From T1Sed10-7 sp047921175 (GTDB taxonomy: Bacteria > Actinomycetota > Nitriliruptoria > Nitriliruptorales > Nitriliruptoraceae), in NCBI GenBank assembly GCA_047921175.1, contig JBLRWQ010000096.1, forward strand, positions 1 through 8,661: a DNA stretch of 8,661 nucleotides, given 5' to 3'. The position numbers and the translations under genes are program-made. Below the pieces are notes generated by a model. It did no database searches. It saw only the letters and a list, made by a program, of their open reading frames with translations, and was not told where the DNA came from. Within the stretch, counting starts at the first letter, position 1; each line of letters begins with the position of its first letter. This document shows positions 1 to 7,217 of the stretch, piece after piece.

Positions 1-26
1 CCCCGATCACGACCTCGAGGTGGAAC

Positions 27-1037
27 GTGACCCGCGTCTTCTCCGGCATGCAGCCCTCCGGTGACCCCCACCTCGGCAACCTGCTGGGCGCCTGGGTCAA
101 CTGGGTCGCGATGCAGGAGGACCGCGAGTGCGTCTACTGCGTCGTCGACCTGCATGCGATGACCTCGCCCACCGAGCACGATCCCGCGACGCTGCGGCAG
201 CGCACCGTGGAGCTCGCGACCGGCATGCTCTCGGTCGGCGTCGACCCGGAGCGCTCGATCCTGTTCGTCCAGTCGCACCTGCACGAGCACGCCGAGTGCA
301 CGTGGCTGTTCAACTGCATCGCCGGCTTCGGTGAGCTGCGCAAGATGCCGCAGTTCAAGGAGAAGTCCGAGGGCAAGGGCGAGTCGGTGAGCGTCGGGCT
401 GTTCGACTACCCCGTGCTCCAGGCGGCCGACATCCTGCTCTACCACGCCGACGAGGTCCCGGTCGGCGACGACCAGCGACACCACATCGAGCTGGCGCGC
501 GATATCGGGCAGCGCTTCAACCACCGCTTCGCGAGCGAGGACGACCCGGTCTTCACCCTGCCGAAGGCGGTCCACCCGCGGGCAGCCGCCCGGGTGATGG
601 ACCTCCAGGACCCGACCGCGAAGATGTCGAAGTCCGCCGGCAGCGACAAGGGCATCATCTACGTCCTCGACGAGCCGGCGCGCATCGCGAAGAAGATCCG
701 CAGCGCCGTGACCGACTCCGCCGGGGATATCCGGCACGACCGCGACGCCAAGCCGGGCGTGTCCAACCTGCTCGAGATCCTCGCGGCGGCGACCGACCGG
801 AGCGTCGAGGAGCTGGCCGCCGAGTACGACGGCGGGGGCTACGGCGCGTTCAAGCAGGCGGTCGCCGAGGCCGTGATCGAGATGCTCCGCCCGACCCAGG
901 CGCGCTACGCCGAGCTGGCCGGCGACCCGGGCGAGGTGGCGCGCATCCTGGACGACGGGGCGGAGCGCGCCCGGGCGATCGCCGCGCCGACCCTCGAACG
1001 CGCCAAGGAGGCGATGGGCCTGCTGCCGCGGCGCTGA
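27..1037 (+). CDS. trpS: Tryptophanyl-tRNA synthetase (class I aminoacyl-tRNA synthetase)
   Basis: Cytoplasmic enzyme that charges tRNA-Trp with tryptophan using ATP, essential for translation. The 336-residue length fits bacterial TrpRS. Seen in the protein: the N-terminal SGMQPSG block (residues 6-12), the HIGH-type nucleotide signature as HLGN at 15-18, the blocks YPVLQAADILLY and VPVGDDQRHHIELARD in the Rossmann core, and the KMSKS loop intact at 199-203. The start is GTG at 27: GAGG at 17-20 lies six bases upstream, and it places the SGMQPSG block where the family has it. The frame is open back to the window edge, but no other start codon is visible there. It is followed by a 208-base spacer, so it is probably not cotranscribed with sdhC. 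Nothing is missing or odd. The identification is secure. Confidence 0.97.
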   Translation: MTRVFSGMQPSGDPHLGNLLGAWVNWVAMQEDRECVYCVVDLHAMTSPTEHDPATLRQRTVELATGMLSVGVDPERSILFVQSHLHEHAECTWLFNCIAGFGELRKMPQFKEKSEGKGESVSVGLFDYPVLQAADILLYHADEVPVGDDQRHHIELARDIGQRFNHRFASEDDPVFTLPKAVHPRAAARVMDLQDPTAKMSKSAGSDKGIIYVLDEPARIAKKIRSAVTDSAGDIRHDRDAKPGVSNLLEILAAATDRSVEELAAEYDGGGYGAFKQAVAEAVIEMLRPTQARYAELAGDPGEVARILDDGAERARAIAAPTLERAKEAMGLLPRR

Positions 1038-1088
1038 GCTCGCATCTCGCAGCCGACCACGCGTCGCGGCGCGGATCCCCTCGATCGC

Positions 1089-1107
1089 GTCGACGGCGGC
1101 CGTCGGC
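1089..1107 (+). terminator. Possible trpS terminator hairpin without a T-tract
   Basis: CGACGG at 1091-1096 and CCGTCG at 1100-1105 form a perfect six-base-pair stem with a three-base loop. The stem can extend by one G-U and one G-C pair to 1089 and 1107. It lies about 50 bases after the trpS stop and is not followed by a run of T. U-less hairpin terminators have been proposed in high-GC actinobacteria, but short GC-rich stems are common by chance here, so this is only a candidate. Confidence 0.3.
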
Positions 1108-1189
1108 CCTCCGCGGGCGCCGAGGTGGCGCGCGACCGGCTGGGCTCGCACGTGCCTGCGCCGGCTGAGGAGGGCCCGGTGCCCGTTGC

Positions 1190-1195
1190 TATCCT
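1190..1195 (+). promoter_or_regulatory. Candidate -10 element for sdhCAB
   Basis: TATCCT fits the TANNNT pattern of actinobacterial sigma-70-type -10 boxes and is one of very few AT-containing hexamers in this spacer. It lies 50 bases before the sdhC start, implying a leader of roughly 43 bases. CTGAGG at 1165-1170 is the best -35 look-alike, but it is a poor match and the 19-base spacing is long. A small imperfect stem (GGGCCAC at 1197-1203 with GTGG at 1209-1212 and CCC at 1215-1217) sits at the expected transcription start. Confidence 0.3.
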
Positions 1196-1245
1196 CGGGC
1201 CACGACGAGTGGCGCCCAAGCGCGGCACCGGGATGTGGAGTCGAG

Positions 1246-1959
1246 ATGGCAGCGACCGCGACGGGTTCCTCGACGCGAAGCCCCTTCATCGTGGAGCTGT
1301 ACCGCTCAGCGCTGGGCAAGAAGTACATCATGGCGATCACCGGGATCGTCGGGCTGGGCTACGTGCTGGCCCATATGATCGGCAACCTCAAGCTCTACCA
1401 GAGCGCCGAGGACTTCAACCTCTACGCCGAGACCCTGCGCAGCCTGCTCTACCCGATCGCGCCGCAGAACGCGGTGCTGAACATCCTGCGGGTGGTGCTG
1501 GTCCTGGCGCTGATCGGGCACGTCGTCGCCGCCGCCCAGCTGACCGCGATGAACCGCCGGGCCCGCCCGGATTCCTACCGCTCCAAGCGCGACTACGTGG
1601 TGGCCGACTTCGCGGCCCGCACCATGCGCTGGACCGGGGTCATCGTCCTGCTGTTCCTGGTCTACCACCTCGCCGATCTGACCTGGGGCTGGGTCAACCC
1701 GGCTGCGGCCGGGGCGACGCCGTACGAGAAGGTCATCGCGAGCTTCTCGGTACCCGCCATCGCCGGGTTCTACCTGGCCGCGAACCTCGCGCTCGGTGCG
1801 CACCTCTACCACGGGGTCTGGAGCATGTTCCAGTCGATGGGCTGGAACAACCGGCGCTTCAACCACTGGCGCAAGACGCTGGCGGTGGCGTTCACCGTCG
1901 TGGTCGTCGGTGGGAACCTGTCCTTCCCGATCGCGGTGCTCGCCGGCGTGATCAGCTGA
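1246..1959 (+). CDS. sdhC: Succinate dehydrogenase cytochrome b subunit (b558-type, di-heme, five-helix)
   Basis: Membrane anchor of succinate:quinone oxidoreductase; it binds heme b and quinone and passes electrons from SdhAB into the membrane quinone pool. The 237-residue protein opens with the family-typical segment RSALGKKYIMAITG (20-33). Five hydrophobic helices are visible near 28-47, 79-100, 130-150, 165-188 and 211-235. Histidines in the first four, H43, H92, H141 and H186 (or H189), match the four axial ligands of two hemes in the Bacillus-type single-subunit anchor. The ATG at 1246 is chosen because GGAG (1237-1240) lies five bases upstream. An in-frame ATG at 1186 would add 20 residues unlike the family and would overlap the candidate promoter. 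It is the first gene of sdhCAB, 97 bases before sdhA. Known type-B enzymes usually work with menaquinone; its use here is inferred. Confidence 0.93.
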   Translation: MAATATGSSTRSPFIVELYRSALGKKYIMAITGIVGLGYVLAHMIGNLKLYQSAEDFNLYAETLRSLLYPIAPQNAVLNILRVVLVLALIGHVVAAAQLTAMNRRARPDSYRSKRDYVVADFAARTMRWTGVIVLLFLVYHLADLTWGWVNPAAAGATPYEKVIASFSVPAIAGFYLAANLALGAHLYHGVWSMFQSMGWNNRRFNHWRKTLAVAFTVVVVGGNLSFPIAVLAGVIS

Positions 1960-2056
1960 CCCTTGCCGCTCCCCTCGGTCCGCTCGCTCGCTGGCGGTCC
2001 GTGGCGTCCGGCGGGCCTGCGTCCCTCGAACCTCTCGTACCCACTCGGAGTCCACG

Positions 2057-3976
<1,920 letters not shown>

Positions 3977-3992
3977 GCCGCCGGGCCCCGGC

Positions 3993-4008
3993 GCAGCACC
4001 GCAGCACC
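3993..4008. repeat. 8-base tandem duplication between sdhA and sdhB
   Basis: GCAGCACC occurs twice back to back (3993-4000 and 4001-4008) in the 61-base gap, ending 13 bases before the sdhB ribosome-binding site. It is short and may be chance or replication slippage; no function is evident. Confidence 0.5.
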
Positions 4009-4037
4009 GATCCCGCAGCCCAAGGGAGCACGACACC

Positions 4038-4790
4038 GTGAACCTCACCCTCCGCGTGTGGCGCCAGGCCGGTCCCGACGCGCCCGGCCGTTTCGAGACC
4101 TACGAGGCCAGCGACGTCAGCCCGGACTCCTCGTTCCTGGAGATGCTCGACCTGGTCAACGAGGACCTCATCGCCGCCGGTGAGGAGCCGATCGAGTTCA
4201 TGCACGACTGCCGTGAGGGCATCTGCGGCACCTGCGGCATGATGATCAACGGACAGGCCCACGGTCCCCAGGCGCTCACCGCCACCTGCCAGCTGCACAT
4301 GCGCTCCTTCAGCGACGGCGACGAGCTCGTGCTCGAGCCCTGGCGTGCCGCCGGGTTCCCCATCATCAAGGACCTGGTGGTCGACCGGTCCGCCTTCGAC
4401 CAGATCATCCAGGCCGGCGGCTACATCACCGTCGACACCGGCTCCGCCCCGGACGCGAACCTGATCCCGATCGCCAAGGAGACCGCCGACCTGGCGATGG
4501 ACGCGGCGGCCTGCATCGGCTGCGGGGCGTGCGTGGCGGCCTGCCCGAACGGGGCGGCGCAGCTGTTCACCTCGGCGAAGATGGCGCAGCTCAACATGCT
4601 CCCGCAGGGTCAGGCCGAGCGGTACCAGCGCGCGGAGCACATGGTCGAGGTGATGGAGGAGCACTTCGGCTCCTGCACCAACATGGGCGAGTGCGAGGCG
4701 GCCTGCCCCAAGGGCATCTCGATCGACTTCATCGCGATGATGAACAAGGACTACCGCAAGGCCAAGTTCCGCAACCGTCGCTCCGCCTGA
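4038..4790 (+). CDS. sdhB: Succinate dehydrogenase iron-sulfur subunit
   Basis: Carries electrons from the SdhA flavin to the cytochrome b through three Fe-S clusters. The 250-residue protein has an N-terminal ferredoxin-like domain with [2Fe-2S] ligands C58, C63, C66 and C84. Its C-terminal helical domain has the motifs AACIGCGACVAACPNG (C159, C162, C165, C169) and GSCTNMGECEAACPKG (C213, C219, C223). By family convention C159, C162, C165 and C223 hold the [4Fe-4S] cluster, and C169, C213 and C219 the [3Fe-4S] cluster. The start is GTG at 4038, with AAGGGAG at 4022-4028 nine bases upstream. The open frame runs back to 3774 inside sdhA, but that extension is low-complexity Ser/Pro/Arg and clearly non-coding. 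The last gene of sdhCAB, it completes a three-subunit enzyme with all 11 cluster cysteines present. Confidence 0.96.
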   Translation: MNLTLRVWRQAGPDAPGRFETYEASDVSPDSSFLEMLDLVNEDLIAAGEEPIEFMHDCREGICGTCGMMINGQAHGPQALTATCQLHMRSFSDGDELVLEPWRAAGFPIIKDLVVDRSAFDQIIQAGGYITVDTGSAPDANLIPIAKETADLAMDAAACIGCGACVAACPNGAAQLFTSAKMAQLNMLPQGQAERYQRAEHMVEVMEEHFGSCTNMGECEAACPKGISIDFIAMMNKDYRKAKFRNRRSA

Positions 4791-4795
4791 CCTCG

Positions 4796-4840
4796 CTCTC
4801 CGGCCGCCCGCTCTCCGGCCGCCCGCTCTCCGGCCGCCCG
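4796..4840. repeat. Three perfect tandem copies of a 15-base unit
   Basis: CTCTCCGGCCGCCCG is repeated exactly three times (4796-4810, 4811-4825, 4826-4840), starting five bases after the sdhB stop. A partial fourth copy, CTCCG, follows. Each unit contains the palindrome CGGCCG. The unit length keeps reading frame, but the sdhB stop precedes it and no start or ribosome-binding site lies within it, so it is treated as non-coding. Copy number may vary between strains (inference). Confidence 0.9.
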
Positions 4841-4856
4841 CTCCGTGGTGGCTCGG

Positions 4857-4926
4857 GCGGTTGCTCCCCGCGTTCCGCTCAGACGTCGGGGCACGGGGAG
4901 GGGAGCAACGCCGGCGGAGCAACCGC
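4857..4926 (+). terminator. Pair of competing stem-loops downstream of sdhB
   Basis: One left arm can pair with either of two right arms. GTTGCTCCCC at 4860-4869 is perfectly complementary to GGGGAGCAAC at 4900-4909 (10 pairs, 30-base loop). GCGGTTGCTCC at 4857-4867 is perfectly complementary to GGAGCAACCGC at 4916-4926 (11 pairs, 48-base loop). The two right arms share the direct repeat GGAGCAAC. No T-run follows either. The position 67-136 bases after the sdhB stop suits a transcript end or a 3' processing structure. An attenuator for the next gene is less likely if that gene's promoter is near 5007. Confidence 0.35.
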
Positions 4927-4975
4927 AGCGGTAGCGCGGTCGCACCGCGGCGTCGTTCCTGGCGAGGACTGCGAT

Positions 4976-4993
4976 CGCCGGCTGCGACCGGCG
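4976..4993. other. Short inverted repeat upstream of the mutase gene
   Basis: CGCCGG at 4976-4981 and CCGGCG at 4988-4993 form a perfect six-pair inverted repeat with a six-base centre. It sits 13 bases before the candidate -10 box at 5007, where a -35 or operator would lie. It could be an operator half-site pair, a terminator remnant or chance in GC-rich DNA. Confidence 0.25.
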
Positions 4994-5006
4994 TCCGGTC
5001 CACACG

Positions 5007-5012
5007 TAGGCT
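5007..5012 (+). promoter_or_regulatory. Candidate -10 element for the mutase gene
   Basis: TAGGCT agrees with the actinobacterial -10 pattern TAGGNT and lies 30 bases before the GTG start, implying a leader of about 23 bases. TGCGAC at 4983-4988 is the only -35-like hexamer at a usable distance (18 bases) and is weak. If real, the mutase gene is transcribed separately from sdhCAB. Confidence 0.35.
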
Positions 5013-5042
5013 GCCATCCGTCCCCGCGATGGAGGCACCGAG

Positions 5043-6629
5043 GTGAGCGACGGTCCGGTCAGCATCAGCGGCTTCCCCCTCGAGGCGGTGTACGGCCCCG
5101 ATCACCTCGACAGCTTCGACCCGGCTACCGCGCTCGGGGAGCCCGGCAGCTACCCCTTCACCCGCGGCATCTACCCGACCATGTACCGCGGGCGGACCTG
5201 GACCATGCGGCAGTACGCCGGCATGTCCACCGCGGCGGAGTCCAACCGGCGCTACCGCTACCTGCTCGAGCAGGGAACGACGGGGCTGTCGGTCGCCTTC
5301 GACCTGCCGACCCAGATGGGCTACGACTCGAGCGCGCCGCTCGCCATCGGCGAGGTCGGCAAGGTCGGCGTCGCGATCGACACCGTCGAGGACATGGTCG
5401 CGCTGTTCGACGGCATCCCGCTCGGCGACGTCTCCACCTCGATGACCATCAACGCGCCCGCGAGCCTGCTGCTGCTGATGTACGAGATCGCCGCGGAGGA
5501 GCAGGGGGTCGAGGCCGACCGGCTCCGGGGCACGATCCAGAACGACGTCCTCAAGGAGTACATCGCCCGCGGGACCTACATCTACCCGCCGGCACCCAGC
5601 CTGCGCCTGATCGCCGACACCTTCGCCTACTGCGCGGACCGGTTGCCGAGGTTCAACACCATCTCCATCTCCGGCTACCACATGGGTGAGGCCGGGGCGA
5701 CGCCGGTCCAGGAGGTCGCCTTCACCCTCGCGGACGCGATCGCCTACGTCGACGCGGCGCTCGCGGCCGGGTTGGATGTCGACGCCTTCGCGCCGAGGTT
5801 GAGCTTCTTCTTCGTGGCGCGATCCACCCTGCTGGAGGAGGTCGCGAAGTTCCGCGCGGCCCGGCGCATCTGGGCGCGGATCATGCGGGACCGCTTCGGC
5901 GCGCAGGACGAGAAGAGCCAGATGCTGCGCTTCCACACCCAGACGGCCGGGGTGCAGCTCACCGCCCAGCAGCCTGAGGTCAACCTCGTGCGCGTCACGA
6001 TCCAGGCGCTCGCGGCCACCCTCGGTGGGACCCAGAGCCTGCACACCAACAGCTTCGACGAGGCGCTGGCGCTGCCGACGGAGAAGAGCGCCCGGCTGGC
6101 GCTCCGGACCCAGCAGGTCATCGCGCACGAGACCGACATCCCCGCCACCGTGGACCCCTTCGCGGGCTCCTACGCCATCGAGGCCATGACCGACCGCATC
6201 GAGGCCGAGGTGCAGACCTACCTCGACCGGATCGACGAGATGGGCGGGGCCGTCGCGGCCATCGAGGAGGGCTACCAGAAGGCCGAGATCGAGCGCTCCG
6301 CCTACGACCTCGCCAAGGAGATCGACGCCGGCTCGCGTGTGGTCGTCGGGGTCAACCGGTTCCAGCAGGGGCCCGACCCGCAGCCCGAGCTGCTGCGCGT
6401 CGAGGAGCGGATCCGCGAGGACCAGATGGCGCGCATCGACGCGGTCAAGGCCACCCGGGACCAGGCGGTGGTCGATACCGCGCTCGCCGAGGTGGCAGCC
6501 GCGGCGGCCGGGACCGACAACCTGCTACCCCCGATGCGCAACGCGCTCAAGGCGCGGGCCACCCTGCAGGAGGTCTGCGATGTCCTGCGGGCCGCGTTCG
6601 GCAGCTACATCCCCCGCGACGTGTTCTGA
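5043..6629 (+). CDS. Methylmalonyl-CoA mutase-type large subunit, without the B12-binding domain
   Basis: Substrate-binding TIM-barrel subunit of an adenosylcobalamin-dependent acyl-CoA mutase, most likely interconverting (R)-methylmalonyl-CoA and succinyl-CoA. The 528 residues cover only the barrel and end at FGSYIPRDVF; the C-terminal cobalamin domain (DxHxxG) of one-chain mutases is absent. Seen: RQYAG with Y58, GTIQND (163-168), KEYIARGTY with R176, ISGYHM with H213, TQTAGVQLT and GGTQSLHTNSFDEAL. Y58 and R176 are 118 residues apart, as are Y89 and R207 in Propionibacterium mutase; this pair selects methylmalonyl-CoA. Isobutyryl-CoA mutases have Phe/Gln and 2-hydroxyisobutyryl-CoA mutases Ile/Gln, so both are less likely. 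GGAGG at 5031-5035, seven bases upstream, supports the GTG start. No small subunit, epimerase or MeaB-type GTPase is encoded nearby. Family assignment is very sure; substrate is an inference. Confidence 0.9.
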   Translation: MSDGPVSISGFPLEAVYGPDHLDSFDPATALGEPGSYPFTRGIYPTMYRGRTWTMRQYAGMSTAAESNRRYRYLLEQGTTGLSVAFDLPTQMGYDSSAPLAIGEVGKVGVAIDTVEDMVALFDGIPLGDVSTSMTINAPASLLLLMYEIAAEEQGVEADRLRGTIQNDVLKEYIARGTYIYPPAPSLRLIADTFAYCADRLPRFNTISISGYHMGEAGATPVQEVAFTLADAIAYVDAALAAGLDVDAFAPRLSFFFVARSTLLEEVAKFRAARRIWARIMRDRFGAQDEKSQMLRFHTQTAGVQLTAQQPEVNLVRVTIQALAATLGGTQSLHTNSFDEALALPTEKSARLALRTQQVIAHETDIPATVDPFAGSYAIEAMTDRIEAEVQTYLDRIDEMGGAVAAIEEGYQKAEIERSAYDLAKEIDAGSRVVVGVNRFQQGPDPQPELLRVEERIREDQMARIDAVKATRDQAVVDTALAEVAAAAAGTDNLLPPMRNALKARATLQEVCDVLRAAFGSYIPRDVF

Positions 6630-6631
6630 GC

Positions 6632-6705
6632 GACCGGGGTCCACCACCTCGGCGTGCGAGCCGTCGTGGCGTCCTCCCGGCCGGGGCCGACCACCTCGGT
6701 GCGCG
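6632..6705. repeat. Imperfect 27-base direct repeat between convergent genes
   Basis: Positions 6632-6658 and 6679-6705 match at 22 of 27 bases and share the exact core ACCACCTCGG, with starts 47 bases apart. They occupy most of the spacer between the mutase gene and the convergent SnoaL-like gene. The sequence does not look coding. It may be a remnant of local duplication; no role is evident. Confidence 0.6.
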
Positions 6706-6725
6706 GGCAGCACGGCGGGGCCCGC
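6703..6725. terminator. Weak hairpin between convergent genes
   Basis: GCGGGC at 6703-6708 pairs with GCCCGC at 6720-6725 around an 11-base loop. It lies immediately past the stop of the minus-strand gene and 73 bases past the mutase stop, so it could end transcription from either side. There is no T-tract and the stem is only six pairs; this may be chance. Confidence 0.2.
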
Positions 6726-6726
6726 A

Positions 6727-7110
6727 TCACGACGGCGGCGGGTCCTCCTCGAGCCGTGCACCCATCGTCTGCGCGACCGCGATCAGCCCCGATAGCGGGC
6801 GGATCATGACCCGGAACCGGGTGATCCGCCCGTCCGCGTCCAGGGTCAGGTGGTCGAGTCCCTCCACGTCCCTGTCGCCGACCCGCGCGGTGAACACCAG
6901 CGCCACGGTGCCGTCGCCGTGGAGCTCGTCGATGTAGGTCAGCCCCTCGAGCGTGGCCTTGGCGTGCCCCAGTAGGTGGGCGACCACCTCGCGGCCGTGG
7001 TACGGGCGGTGCACCGCAGGGGACCGGAACTCGACGTCCTCGTGGAGCAAGGCGTGGACCGCGTCGAGGTCGTCGCGTTCGACGGCCAGGCGGAAGGGGT
7101 GACGCTCCAT
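6727..7110 (-). CDS. SnoaL-like / NTF2-fold small protein of unknown function
   Basis: A 127-residue protein with the plan of the SnoaL-like/NTF2 superfamily. An N-terminal helical segment (FRLAVERDDLDAVHALLHEDV, about 6-26) leads into FRSPAVHRPYHGREVVAHLL. A beta-rich half follows, ending in the signature-like LDHLTLDADGRITRFRVMIRP (85-105), where the acidic-then-DGRI pattern is typical. This fold serves ketosteroid isomerases, polyketide cyclases, limonene-epoxide hydrolases and many uncharacterised proteins, so the substrate cannot be named. The start at 7110 is favoured because GGGAG lies six bases upstream on the minus strand. The frame stays open to 7269, but that extension is Arg/Gly-rich, would overlap the divergent lpdA-like gene and is not family-like. 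It converges on the mutase gene and diverges from the flavoprotein gene, with a palindrome between the two starts. It is probably a single-gene transcript. Confidence 0.8.
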   Translation of the reverse strand: MERHPFRLAVERDDLDAVHALLHEDVEFRSPAVHRPYHGREVVAHLLGHAKATLEGLTYIDELHGDGTVALVFTARVGDRDVEGLDHLTLDADGRITRFRVMIRPLSGLIAVAQTMGARLEEDPPPS

Positions 7111-7159
7111 CGTGGGCTCCCGGTCGGTGCGCGGGGCGCGTCGGCGCCGCCGCGCCCGA

Positions 7160-7197
7160 GCCCCGGAGCGCCCCACGCTAGCGTGGGTGGCCCCGGA
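7160..7197. repeat. 8-base direct repeats flanking the palindrome
   Basis: GCCCCGGA occurs at 7160-7167 and again at 7190-7197, bracketing the 16-base palindrome almost symmetrically, with starts 30 bases apart. In such GC-rich DNA this could be chance, but the placement in a divergent promoter region suggests possible additional protein-contact sites. Confidence 0.4.
7172..7187. promoter_or_regulatory. Perfect 16-base palindrome, likely operator and/or -10 region
   Basis: CCCACGCT is followed directly by its exact complement AGCGTGGG, with no spacer. It lies between the divergent starts, 30 bases before the plus-strand gene and 61 bases from the minus-strand start. Because of the symmetry it contains TAGCGT, a TANNNT-type -10 candidate, on both strands (7179-7184 plus; 7180-7175 minus). 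A dimeric repressor bound here could control both directions (inference). No regulator gene lies in the window and no good -35 box is visible. Confidence 0.5.
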
Positions 7198-7217
7198 ACC
7201 GACCCCTGGAGCCCGCC

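Noticed and set aside
1..64. Tail of an upstream gene overlapping the start of trpS
   Set aside because: Frame 1 is open and ends in a TGA at 28-30 that overlaps the GTG start, and frame 2 is open to a TGA near 64. With so few bases neither can be shown to be coding.
1148..1155. GCACGTGC palindrome upstream of sdhC
   Set aside because: An eight-base palindrome is too short to support an operator in GC-rich DNA, and no second copy is seen nearby.
4788..4930. Stop-codon read-through of sdhB into the 15-base repeats
   Set aside because: The frame after the stop is open and would encode a Ser-Pro-Ala-Ala-Arg repeat, but SdhB is already full length and nothing suggests recoding; open frames are expected by chance here.
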